This document shows, piece after piece, positions 41,064-50,785 of a stretch of 64,000 bases of DNA. Source of the DNA: Acanthamoeba castellanii str. Neff (lineage: Eukaryota > Discosea > Longamoebia > Acanthamoebidae); contig NW_004457300.1 of the NCBI RefSeq assembly GCF_000313135.1, positions 1 through 64,000 of the forward strand. Reading direction: 5' to 3'. A program made the translations under genes and the position numbers. Numbering within the stretch: position 1 is the stretch's first letter; the number at the start of each line of letters is the position of its first letter. Under the pieces are notes generated by a model. The model was not told the DNA's origin. It saw nothing but the letters and a program-made list of their open reading frames with translations, and did no database searches.

Positions 41064-42619
41064 TCACCATTGCCATGGCGAATTGGGTTCGCGCAGGATG
41101 CGCGAAAGATACTCGGGGTCGTCAGCGCGTTGCAGGTTATTGCGCCAGCTTTTGGTTGCGGCAGCGCCAAACGCAAAAGGCCCATCAAACGCCGCCTGGC
41201 CGCCATCGTCGTCGTCCTCATAGCCTAGCGCCTTCAATTCAATTGTTTCGGCGTCGTTCAGATCCGTAGCGGGAACGTTGCTTGTGTAGAAGTCTTGGCT
41301 ACCTTGATCATCGGTTTCGTCCTCGTTCGCCTTCCCAAAGCCGCCCGATGGAAACCCCATATTGCTTGCGTAGGTCGGGGGCGAGCTACCCCACAAAGGC
41401 GATCCGCTACGCCGCACACGCTTGGCCGATTGTTCTGGCGAAACGGACAAGTCTCTGGCGTCGTCAGGCGCGGCAACGAGTATGCTGGGCGAGGCCATGA
41501 CAAAACTGAGGTCGGTGCGGCTGGCGTAATCATCGCCGTATGGGCCATAGCGTCGGTCGCTATCGTCTGACTGGTCGGCATCGAGGCCGAGCGCCAAACC
41601 GGCCAGTTCTTCTGGCGGCAGCTGCATGATGTCCTCTTGATTCATGCCGACCAGTCTGGCGACGGGCTGGCGCCGTGATGTTTCATCGCCATTGCTGTCG
41701 TCATTGTCGGCGGCGGGGTTGGGCATGGCCATGAAAAACACCGATTCACTGTCGGCGTTGTCTTCCGTCTCAATGTCATCATGCTGTCCACCAGCGAGCC
41801 ATTGTGCGTCGTACATGTATTGAGGGCCTGTTTGCCTTGGTCCGCTTTGCGCTCCAGAGCGTCGGACGCGTTTCTTCTCGGTGCCAAGGGGTGCGCCGAC
41901 GGCAAGACCGGTATTATAGGCATCCAGTCCTTCCTCGTCGTTTTGCGCGCTGCTGCGAGGGCCGCTCGCGCCGCTGGCGACGACGTTGTCACCGCCAAAA
42001 AGCGCATACGGCGGCATACTGTTGCCGGTGTGGGTTATAAGCCACGCCAGTTGTTTGTCGTTGACAGGGTCCCCATCTCCAGCTCGTGGCGTAAACTCGC
42101 GTTGCGTGTCGATCGGCGTCGGCCAAATAGGCACAGGCTGTAGCGTCGCTCTTCTGTATCGCTCTGCTGCTTCAGCTGCGCCTTGGTCTTTCAGCGTGTA
42201 GGCATCGGCAATGTCGAGTGGGACGTGGGCTGGCGATGCCACAAGGTAGGCGCCGCCGAGCGCGGCAAAAGGCTCGCGACGTGAATCTTGCCCAAGTTGG
42301 CCTTGTGTTTGCTCGGCATAGGATGGGTTTTGGGCAGGGTCGACCGGGAAACCAATGTCGGCGCTGGCACCATAAAACGGATTATTGGCAAACCATTCGT
42401 CGAGATCGGCTGCATCCAAATTGCCAAAGCTGCTGGTGTCATTGCCTTGCAAAACAAAATCGCCTGGGGCGGCGCTCGGCACCTGCGGGCTGGATGGCCG
42501 CGCCGGTACGATGGTCGGCCCCGTCGCAAACTTCTCTGGCGCCATATCAAAGCCACCAGCGACCAGCGGGTTGTAGGCTTGCGATGCCACGAGGGAAGCG
42601 GCGTCGGGGATGCTAGCAT
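41064..42619 (-). CDS. Disordered acidic protein of about 520 aa, start frame offset
   Basis: A large intact frame of about 530 codons ends TGA 41064. A TATAAAAAG at about 42648 and the next ATG (42619) suggest the real start, but that ATG is in another frame; one missing base within the first codons would join them. Otherwise the first in-frame ATG is at residue 39 (MAPEKF). The protein is rich in Asp, Gly, Ser and Pro with no domain. Probably a disordered virion or tegument-type protein. Confidence 0.55.
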
Positions 42620-42659
42620 CTTGGCCAGCAGCCGGCCCCTTCTTTTTATACCGCCTCAC

Positions 42660-43941
42660 TGTGACTTGGCGGTTGGCCGGCCGAGCTGCTCCAGGTGTCG
42701 AGAACGCGGCAACTCGTCCGGCCTCTAGGTCGCCGCGTCGTGCGTCCTCTGCGAACAGTATTGCCCCTGCGAGTCGCGCTCGCTCCTTCCCGAGTATCCA
42801 TACTCAAGCTTCCTTTGTTCGGCTTGGCTTGGTTTTGCAGGGTGCTACGCGTACAACAGGCGCGCAGTCAGAGTGCCTTGACGATCGAGCAGCAGACAGA
42901 CAGAGTGCGCGAGTGCTGCTTGCCGGTGCGGTCGCAGTGGCACGATCAGCACAACTCTGACACAAGCAGACCAAAGCGAACCAACAGTCGGGCGGGTGAA
43001 TAGGCAGACAGGCAGGCGAGCAGGTAGGCTGGCTTGGCTTGTCCGTTGTTCTTTTATGCCGTTGCGCCTTTGGTTTGTCTTGATGAGACCATGGAGGCAA
43101 CCTCAACAAACGCAACCTGGCATAACGTCATGCGGCGGCTCCCGCCTTGATCGCCACGGGCGCTTGCAGCTCATATGCCGACGCTCCATGCGACTTGCAC
43201 CCGCCAACCGTGGCCAACTTGTCACCTTTTTGCCCTTGTCATCATTATGGCTGCCCCTTGTCATCATTGCGGCTTAACTTGCCGCCAAACACCAAGTGTA
43301 AGATGCTGCTGCTGATGGGCGTATCTGTCGGATGCAAAGCACGCCAAGTGTCCATGTTTCTCTCTCTCTCTGTGTGTGCGTAGCGTTTTCGCTCCTTGTC
43401 GCGGCGCGCTAGCACGCCACGTTGCTGGCTTGATGGACCGAGGGTTTGTCACTTGGCCATGAGCCACGGCACTGCGGCAAACGCACAGTGTTAGGGCAAA
43501 CGTGGGCACCAAACGGCGGCCACACAAAGGCGGAACAAATTTTGTCCAAGTACCTCGCCCGACTGCGCAAATCGCAAACACGAAATACGAGTTGGCCCAC
43601 TCTGGCCATTGCGGTTTGCGGGACCCCGTCAACAATCGAATACTATGGTGAACATGCCACTCGCAGCCGATTGCCAACGCCAGGCCAGGGTACGGGGCAT
43701 TGCCACCGCCCCACTGTTTTTTGGTCGCGCTATGGGAGAGCAAGGAGCCACCACCGCACCCGCGTCTCCCCCCATCAGCACCAAGCCCCTCTAGTCTTAG
43801 GGCGACAGCGTAGCTGCCCAGTTGCCACCGCCAGCCCACCTCAGCGCTGCACTGTTAGCGCAACCTCTTTTTGTGTGTTTTCTTTTTGATTCTCCATCTC
43901 TTTCGCTCTCTCCGTGCTCAACCGCGACGCACGACCAAAAC
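42660..43941. other. Long intergenic region without a convincing gene
   Basis: About 1.3 kb with AGACAGACAGGC and TCTCTCTC runs. Frames of up to 190 codons on either strand are low complexity. It presumably holds the promoters of the two divergent genes. Confidence 0.45.
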
Positions 43942-45111
43942 ATGCAGTCTCAACTCGCACTCCAGCAGCCCCAGCCGCAGGCCATACAGGACGTGGCAGT
44001 TCGCGCCCAGCGCGGTATCGCCGGCTGGCTAAACTCCCTCGGCGTCAGGACTGCTCAGCCGGCAGAGTCGGCTACCGCCATGATGGCTGCCCCCGTGGAC
44101 CAGCTCGCCGCGTGGCGCATGCGGCCGGGCGCCGTGCAAAACATGATGGCGAACATGGCCCAACCTGTTGGAACCATGTTCATGGCACCGCCGCAGCCAC
44201 TGCCGCAGCCAGCCCAAGGCAGTAACGTGACTGCACAAGGTGGCCGCGGCCGAGCGGCAGTGCGCCTTGACAACAACAACAACAGCAGCAGCCGCAACAA
44301 CGGCACTAATGATGCCACCGGCAACGGCAACAGACGCGGCAGCAACAATAGCGCCAGGGCCGCAATGGCGCCAATGACAAACCAGACACAGACTGCTCCT
44401 CCCACGTCGCTCTCGGCGCCGATGCCGGTCTCACAGCAGGCGCCGCACAACACGCACGCCAGCGCACTTCGCGACTGGCATGCGTCCAAGACCAACGAGG
44501 GACTGTGGATCGGCACGTATGGCCATCGTGATTTGGCTGCCTCCATGGATGCCGGGTGTGGGGCCGCTGCGGCTTGGCGCGCCATGGACCCGCGACTGGG
44601 CGCACGCCAGAACGGTCTGGGCGCGAACAATATGGCAGATGGCGCCGCTTGGCCATCGCCATCTGGACCGCAATACATGTGGCCGCAGCAGCCGCAGCCG
44701 CAACCGCAGCAGTCGCAGCCGATGAACTTGGCCATGCCCATGATGATGCCGATGCCGTTGCCCCAACAGCAACAGCAGCAGCAGCAACAGCAGCAAACGG
44801 AGCAGCAGGTGATGATCATGCCAACTTTGGACGAGGGCACCTTCCTCATGTGCCGGCCGTTTGCGTTTGATCCGAGTGGGCAACCCCCTCAAATTTTGCC
44901 TGCTGGGCCTGAGATGCCGCCGCCTCTGGCGCCGTCTCCTTCTCCTCCCGTCGGCACCGTCCCTGCCATGCCAGACGATGGCAACACGCGCGTTGTCATC
45001 CAGCCCTACCCCTATTTGCCGTCTTTGTTCTATGGCCAGCCCTCGGCTCCGGCATCCTCCAGCATGCAGGGGATGTGGGCCTCGCCCGATGGCCCGTGGA
45101 TCATACAGTGA
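43942..45111 (+). CDS. Gln/Pro/Met/Asn-rich disordered protein, 389 aa
   Basis: ATG 43942 (MQSQLALQQPQPQ). Poly-Gln (about residue 275), Asn/Ser runs (NNNNSSSRNNG) and Pro-Met repeats. A small folded stretch near residue 185 (LRDWHASKTNEGLWIGTYG). The TGA stop is followed within a few bases by the next coding frame, and a one-base deletion would merge both into one 614-residue protein. Probably a structural or nucleoprotein-type protein. Confidence 0.6.
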   Translation: MQSQLALQQPQPQAIQDVAVRAQRGIAGWLNSLGVRTAQPAESATAMMAAPVDQLAAWRMRPGAVQNMMANMAQPVGTMFMAPPQPLPQPAQGSNVTAQGGRGRAAVRLDNNNNSSSRNNGTNDATGNGNRRGSNNSARAAMAPMTNQTQTAPPTSLSAPMPVSQQAPHNTHASALRDWHASKTNEGLWIGTYGHRDLAASMDAGCGAAAAWRAMDPRLGARQNGLGANNMADGAAWPSPSGPQYMWPQQPQPQPQQSQPMNLAMPMMMPMPLPQQQQQQQQQQQTEQQVMIMPTLDEGTFLMCRPFAFDPSGQPPQILPAGPEMPPPLAPSPSPPVGTVPAMPDDGNTRVVIQPYPYLPSLFYGQPSAPASSSMQGMWASPDGPWIIQ

Positions 45112-45113
45112 GC

Positions 45114-45797
45114 AATGCCAGCGGCAGCGCAGGTTTTGATGGAGGCGCATGGTATGCCTCGTACGACATCCCCGAGTTCACACGCCTGACACGTAAGCAC
45201 GGCATAACTGGGAGGTTCAGCGTCAACCACATGGGCTCGCGCTTCTTTTGTCTGGCCCACCGCAAGTCGGTGAAGGGGTTGGAACTGGGCGCCACGACGC
45301 GCACCGCCGTAGAGGTCGGCCAAGGCCCCATCTCCTACATGACCAAGGACGCTTGCACGTGGAGTCTCAATTACGGAGAAAGCGAGCGACACTTTGCCGA
45401 GCTTTCCATCCGTGAAAATTGCGGCGGCAACAGCGAATGCGTGCTCGACTTTTTGCAACTTGTTGACGCCATCGAGCGCGACGCGGAGAGGATGCCTCTG
45501 CGTCCGCTGTTGCGAGGCGACTTTGCCGATGCGGTCACCACAAAGTGCCAGGTGATCTTGACCCGCGATCTGCGTCGAGACATAGAACATGCCAAGCTGT
45601 GCATCAATCTAGAGAAAATCGTCGATGGCCGCCAAGGAGACGACCTTCTCAAGGGTGCCGCCTACGAGCACTGCGGATATCACCACCAGCGGCCAGAAGG
45701 CAGACTTTGGAGGATCAAAAACGCGCTGGCTGACGATCCCGGCGTCAACACGGAACAGCTCCGCTGCATATCCACGATGGTTGAAAAAAGCCATTGA
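45114..45797 (+). CDS. Folded protein of about 220 aa, possibly the C-terminal part of the preceding gene
   Basis: A continuous frame beginning NASGSAGFDGGAWYASYDI and ending TGA 45797, but with no ATG before residue about 45 (MGSRFF). Given the deletion bias in this window, fusion with the preceding gene is likely. It is alpha/beta, with CVLDFLQLVDAIERD. No family recognised. Confidence 0.5.
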   Translation, partial: NASGSAGFDGGAWYASYDIPEFTRLTRKHGITGRFSVNHMGSRFFCLAHRKSVKGLELGATTRTAVEVGQGPISYMTKDACTWSLNYGESERHFAELSIRENCGGNSECVLDFLQLVDAIERDAERMPLRPLLRGDFADAVTTKCQVILTRDLRRDIEHAKLCINLEKIVDGRQGDDLLKGAAYEHCGYHHQRPEGRLWRIKNALADDPGVNTEQLRCISTMVEKSH

Positions 45798-46262
45798 TGA
45801 GACACCATTCGTTTTCCAATTAAAGCGCGCTGTGCTCTTCCTAAACACCAATATCTGGATGCTGTGTTACGGATACTTTGGCCCCAGCGTTTGGGCGTAA
45901 AGTGGGGCAGCGCAGGTCTGCGCGATTGTCGGTGGCAGGCTTGGCATCTCGTTGGTGGGGAGCCACATTGGCCACAAGGTGCTTTTAACGCGTGGACATG
46001 CCAAGGCCAAGCAAAAGCCGGTCTTTTGTGCGGCCCAATGCAATGCCGAAAAATAGCGCTAACCCACACGGGCAAATAAAGGACTATGGCAATTGCGACA
46101 CACAAAGGATTTATTCTCTGATGTCCGACTTGCGCCATGACGATGACAGAACATGATCATGCCGCAAACACGAAAAAAAAGACAGACTGTGCGAGTGGTG
46201 GTATAATCGGGGCCAGCCGACGGCGTGGCCCGGTTGTTGTCGCAGCAACCAACAGGAGCGCG
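45798..46262. other. Intergenic region
   Basis: 465 bases with no convincing ORF; contains an AAAAAAAGACAGACTG stretch and gene-end signals of two convergent genes. Confidence 0.4.
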
Positions 46263-46982
46263 CTAGTGTGCCTGGGCGACGATCGCGTCCGAGCGGAAGG
46301 TGAGCGCCTTAAAGTAGATCATGGCGTTGGCCTCTGAGGCGGGCCGCCCAGGCGGCGGCAGCGAGACGTGGACAGACAACACCAGATGCGCGGGCGGGAG
46401 ATGGGCCTGGTCGGCATAAGCAGCAGCACCACTGACAGCGCCTTCAAACAAAACGGCCACGCGGTCGGCCAGCTTGTCGAGCGACACAAACTTGGCCGCC
46501 CCTTGATTGGCACCGCCGCAAGCAGGCCCGACCGCCTTTTCGATCTGGAGGTTGTTGGTCCACATGTGGCCGCTCTGGTCGCTCACCCACACGCGAGGCA
46601 CCGAGGCGAGCCTCTCGTGGCCGGCCAGCTTGGTGACAAACTCGCGCGCGTTGGGCGACAGCCAGGTGTAGAGCTCGGCGAGCTGCTCGGGTGTCTGCTG
46701 CGCCGGCATCGAGCAGTTTTCAAGCGCGACATTGATTGCCTGGCGCTCAGGCAAGTCAAGGTGGCCGCGCGACTGGTGCTTGTTGTTGTGCGCCTCGACG
46801 GCGGCAACGTCGTGCAGCGCTGCTGGGTCAATGGGTAGCTCGCTGGGAGAGTCAGGGCCATGGTCGGATTGCGCAGTGGCGCCGGCACTGGCGGCAGCCA
46901 GCTCAATGCTTGGCACCACAAGTGGCTCGCCCGAGCCCGAGCCAAACACACCTCCCAAAACGTAGCTAAAGAAGGACGTCAT
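46263..46982 (-). CDS. Hypothetical protein, 239 aa
   Basis: ATG 46982 (MTSFFSYVLGGVFGSG), intact. The N-terminus is mildly hydrophobic, then Ala/Pro/Asp-rich. A folded middle (NAREFVTKLAGHERLAS, VWVSDQSGHMWTN) and C-terminal beta-rich region (PAHLVLSVHVSLPPPG) follow. No domain recognised. Confidence 0.55.
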   Translation of the reverse strand: MTSFFSYVLGGVFGSGSGEPLVVPSIELAAASAGATAQSDHGPDSPSELPIDPAALHDVAAVEAHNNKHQSRGHLDLPERQAINVALENCSMPAQQTPEQLAELYTWLSPNAREFVTKLAGHERLASVPRVWVSDQSGHMWTNNLQIEKAVGPACGGANQGAAKFVSLDKLADRVAVLFEGAVSGAAAYADQAHLPPAHLVLSVHVSLPPPGRPASEANAMIYFKALTFRSDAIVAQAH

Positions 46983-47684
46983 GGATGAGTTTTGCTATTG
47001 GTGGCCGTGTGGCAGTGTCTTCTTTAGTAGTGTGGCAAGCACGCGGCGAGGCTGGTGGTGAGACAAAAGGGGAGAGCTCACCTCTCTTTTTTAAAGGCTT
47101 GTCTCCATTCCCCGGTCTCGGCGCACACCGGGCAAGCTGCGGCAAATGTGGCGCAAAGCGGGGATAATATAAAATAATAAATTTTTTTAATAAAATTTGC
47201 TACTGCCCGAGAGCGGACATTGGTAGCTTCACTCTCTCTCGCGTTTTTGTCGTGCCACACACTTCCAGCATTGTTGTTGTGCTTGCTTCCACACAGAGGA
47301 GGATAACGCCCCCCTCTCCCCCCCTTCTGTTGTTGTTGCTGCTGGCTGCTCGGTGCTGCCCATGCCAAATGAAGAGCCAGCCGTTCCGAAGAGGGAACCT
47401 CAAGTATTTTTTTATTCTTCTCACGGTCCAGGTGAAACTGGCCGGTGGTCGTGACCGCAAGAGAGAGAGAGAGAAAGAGAGGCGGGAGGAGAGAGTGACC
47501 GCCAACACTAGGACATCCTGGCTCCCAAAGGGAAACCAACTCAACAACATTAAACGTACGCGGCCGGAGGGGGAGCAGATCCGGAAGGAGAACGAGTGGC
47601 GCATGGACCTCTAGTGCGCAGCAGGCGCCTGCATGAGACTTTTCGCCTTGCCGCGTGTCGCCCGGGGATGGGAGCTGGGTGGCT
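46983..47684. other. Intergenic region with GA-rich low complexity
   Basis: Contains a GAGAGAGAGAGAAAGAG run at about 47461 and an AT-rich block at 47165-47205. ORFs here are low complexity or antisense. Nothing else is seen. Confidence 0.4.
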
Positions 47685-49490
47685 CTAGGAGAGTAGGCAC
47701 CCACCAACGGGCGGCTCAGCTGCCTGTTGGTCGGCGGCGACATCGGTGTTGTCCTCGCTAGCGGCCGCGGCCTCGGCACCGCCGGCCTCCTTGTGCTCGG
47801 CGTGGTCTTCGCCAAAAGCAACGGGATCACGCCCGGGCAGCTCCACACCGCCTAGGGTCTCTCGGCTTGGCGAGGAGACATGTTCTGACGAGGAGCGTGC
47901 TGCGTGCTCAGCAAGCGCAAGCAAAATCGGTTCGACCAAGGCCGCACGCCTCTTGTGATTCTGGCCAAACCACACTGTCTGGCCCATTTGCTCTTGGACT
48001 CCGGCGTTTTTGCGCTCAATCACGGCTGCCAGGATGCGTGCGGCCTGCATGTGCCGAGTGACGATTGTCGGATCGTGCACAGCCTCTTGGTCCACGTAGG
48101 CCAAAACGTCGGCGACGTTGGGTAGGTACAGATCGCGGGTTGGTGTCATCACGTAGTTGACCACCTTGTCGTCGTCGTTGTCTCCTTCCATGCGCGCGGT
48201 ATAATCAACAACAAAAACGGAACCGTCAAAGATCGCCGTGTCGCGCTCGGCCATGGCAAAGCCCATAATCCGCTCCGCCGCAGCTGCTGCATCGGGCGGC
48301 GACAAAGAAGACGACCAAATCGGCACGCTGGTTTCGGAGCTGTGGTAATAGCGCGCTTGGATCGTAATGGCCCTCTCTTTGGCCGTGTCCGCGGTGGCAG
48401 CCTTCCAATAATGGCGCATCACTCTGCTGTCGTGATTGCGCTCGGCATCCTGATAGAGCGCCATGGAGTCGGCCATCATCGGGGCTTGTGCCCACGAATC
48501 CACATAAGCCGCCCATCCGTCGGGGTGGTTGATGTCATGCGTATGTTGAGCGTCGGCGCCCCTTGCGCTGCTGCGCTGTTGCGTCCGATTGTCGCCGGCG
48601 CACAGCGAGCTCACCGAGCTAGCCACTTGAAAACATTGTGCGCCGACAGCAGCCGAGTCGAGGCTCTTGCCGTCGAGCGCGAGCAAGAGCGGCCACGCAA
48701 AGGCGACCAGATAAAGCGGGCCGTAGGCATGATACTGAAAGTAGTCGGTATCATATCCGGACCCGGAGGCGAGCCGCTGGCCGTACGCCGTCACGGCCCT
48801 CATTTGCGCAATGGCCTGCGCGGGGTTCAGCGCGCGCTCGCTGCCGTCTAGGCAAGTCCTGCACGTCGTTGCCGCCACCTGCTCGCGCGCAAAATATTGC
48901 GTGGCCCGCTTCATGAGGGCCGACACGCGCCGGCGCAGCGCCGGATCGCTGACGGCCGCGGCGACATGGCGGAGGCAGAACGCGCCAGAGGGCGTGTGGA
49001 ACCAGTTGATCTGCTGGACCTGGGTCTTGTCGTCCCACACGCTGGGCTCCACGGCCAGCGTCAGGCTGTCGCTTTGGGTGCCCGCGGCATGGAGCACCAT
49101 GGAGGAGTATTCGGCATAAAAGGCCGGCGATTCCATTGCCGCGCAAAGTCGCTCGCTGATTTTTCCGCTGCGCACTGCATCCACATCGCGCTGCCGCCAG
49201 CCACCGCCAAACACCGACGAGTAGGCGGCGCCGTGCGACTTGGAGTCGTGTCCCGCGATCGCTTTCAGCCACAGGCCCACCTTGTCGGCAAAGGCGCCAA
49301 GCGAGCGCGTGCAATCATCTAGATAAATCTCATCGGCGCTATCGGCGACCGTTGGGGCCACCGACACCTCTGCGCCAGCCGGTCCTTCCAAAGTCGTGCT
49401 GACAGCCGCTGCGGTTGTCGTCAGCCCTTGGGCTGCGACTGCGTTGGGGATTGCCGTCGACGACGACGACGACGACGATGACGAGGACAT
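47685..49490 (-). CDS. Large hypothetical protein, 601 aa
   Basis: The open frame extends to 50018, but ATG 49490 (MSSSSSSSSSSTAIP) is the best start because everything before it looks non-coding. A folded, helix-rich protein with several Trp/Tyr clusters, including ACLD-like and YFQYHAYGPLYLVAFAWPLL. The tail is Ala/Glu/Asp-rich. I do not recognise it. It is intact. Confidence 0.6.
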   Translation of the reverse strand: MSSSSSSSSSSTAIPNAVAAQGLTTTAAAVSTTLEGPAGAEVSVAPTVADSADEIYLDDCTRSLGAFADKVGLWLKAIAGHDSKSHGAAYSSVFGGGWRQRDVDAVRSGKISERLCAAMESPAFYAEYSSMVLHAAGTQSDSLTLAVEPSVWDDKTQVQQINWFHTPSGAFCLRHVAAAVSDPALRRRVSALMKRATQYFAREQVAATTCRTCLDGSERALNPAQAIAQMRAVTAYGQRLASGSGYDTDYFQYHAYGPLYLVAFAWPLLLALDGKSLDSAAVGAQCFQVASSVSSLCAGDNRTQQRSSARGADAQHTHDINHPDGWAAYVDSWAQAPMMADSMALYQDAERNHDSRVMRHYWKAATADTAKERAITIQARYYHSSETSVPIWSSSLSPPDAAAAAERIMGFAMAERDTAIFDGSVFVVDYTARMEGDNDDDKVVNYVMTPTRDLYLPNVADVLAYVDQEAVHDPTIVTRHMQAARILAAVIERKNAGVQEQMGQTVWFGQNHKRRAALVEPILLALAEHAARSSSEHVSSPSRETLGGVELPGRDPVAFGEDHAEHKEAGGAEAAAASEDNTDVAADQQAAEPPVGGCLLS

Positions 49491-50033
49491 GGCCGACAAG
49501 AATGCCCTTCGCAAGGTGATAATTGTTGCGGGTCGTTGAGAGCCGGCCGAGGGTTGCGAGCTTGTCAAAGAAGAGCTTGTCGAGCGGCCACGAATGCAGC
49601 GCACTTTGCCGCTCGTTGGTCTATCTCTGCAGCATAGGCCAAGAGGCGAGAGTAAAATGTATGCTTGCCATGCTCGAGGCGCATGCGCAACCCAAACAGC
49701 GCGTGGCGGCCTGTTTGCAAACGATCGAACCGCGCTGTTTTGCTGCATTGGAGCGCAAATGCCAAAAGATATGCGCGTGTAACAGACCCATCGCGCCACA
49801 GCACAGGGAAACACTGGCCAAGGGAGAAAAAAAAGATGGTGCAGCAAGCCAGCGGACAGGGACAAAATGAGGAGGGGCAAAGAAGCTTGTGGGGCGGTCC
49901 TCTCTCGCTGCGATTTGTGTTTATTCTTTCGCGTCAAAGCCAACAGGCGCGGCCGATAGAGCAGAGGCAGGGCGCGAGAAGCAAAAGTCGACGGTGTCGG
50001 CTGTCGCGAAGCGCCCAAGCACCGCGCAGCGCC
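49491..50033. other. Intergenic region
   Basis: 540 bases; contains a 250-codon open frame continuing the previous gene upstream, but its codons look random. No motif seen. Confidence 0.4.
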
Positions 50034-50785
50034 CTACTCGACAAAGAGCTGGCCAAAGTCTGGCTCGTCCTCCTTCTCCAGCGTGGCGGCGTAAGAGTCG
50101 GCCGCGGGCTGGAGTAGCGCGATGGCGCCTTCGATGGTTGCCGGGAGCGGGCCGCCGCCGCCGGCAAAGAGGTCGGGGCACTTTTTATTGCCAAAGTGGG
50201 CGCGGGCCTTGGCGCGGTGGACCTTGACGCACAGGCCGAGGCCGTCGAGGCCATCACGCGGGTTGAGCCAGTAGCCGCAGCCGGGGCTGCACTTGGCGCG
50301 CTGGAGCACGTTGCGCAGCGACCAGGCGAGGTAGCCCTCCAGGCGCTCCTTGTGTTCCAGGCCGCAGTTCCAGTTGGGGAATACACGCACCTGGGTCCAC
50401 TGCGACACGTTGACGCCAAACACGTCCTGGTGGCGCTTCTCGCCGCACGAGTCCACCACGAGGACGTGGAGCTGGCCGGGGTCTTGGCGCTGGCCCTGCG
50501 CCAGCCAGCTCTCGATGTCGGCCTTGACCCGCTGTGCGGCTCGGGGAAGGACATGCCGGTGCTGCAGTAGCCGTCGATGCCCACCACCAGGCACCGCCCG
50601 CTCTTTTCCTCCTCGACAAAGCGCTTGAGCTTGGTGGCGTAGGTCGTCTTGCCGGCACCCACCGTGCCGCACATCTGCACCAGGCGCTTGCCAGCGACGG
50701 GAGCCTGCGTCGCCGCGGCGTTGGCGTTGACGGTCAAACTTGAGCCTGCCGTCGTCGTCGTCGTCGCCGATGAAGGCGAGGGCAT
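50034..50785 (-). CDS. P-loop kinase-like protein, frameshifted
   Basis: ATG 50785 (MPSPSSATTTTTAG). Walker A GTVGAGKTT lies at about residues 40-48 with a short Lys/Ala lead-in. The coding frame changes near 50535, after FPEPH, to RVKADIESWLAQG and continues VLVVDSCGEKRHQDVFGVN to TAG/TGA at 50034. A Cys-rich region (CSPGCGYW) follows. It is a small P-loop enzyme, perhaps a nucleoside or nucleotide kinase, but the substrate cannot be read. Confidence 0.55.

Noticed and set aside
43264..43839. Minus-strand ORF of 191 codons
   Set aside because: Composition is Gly/Arg/Trp-rich without motif, no promoter; taken as intergenic.
47078..47848. Minus-strand ORF of 256 codons
   Set aside because: Runs through GA-rich low complexity; no domain and no reasonable start.
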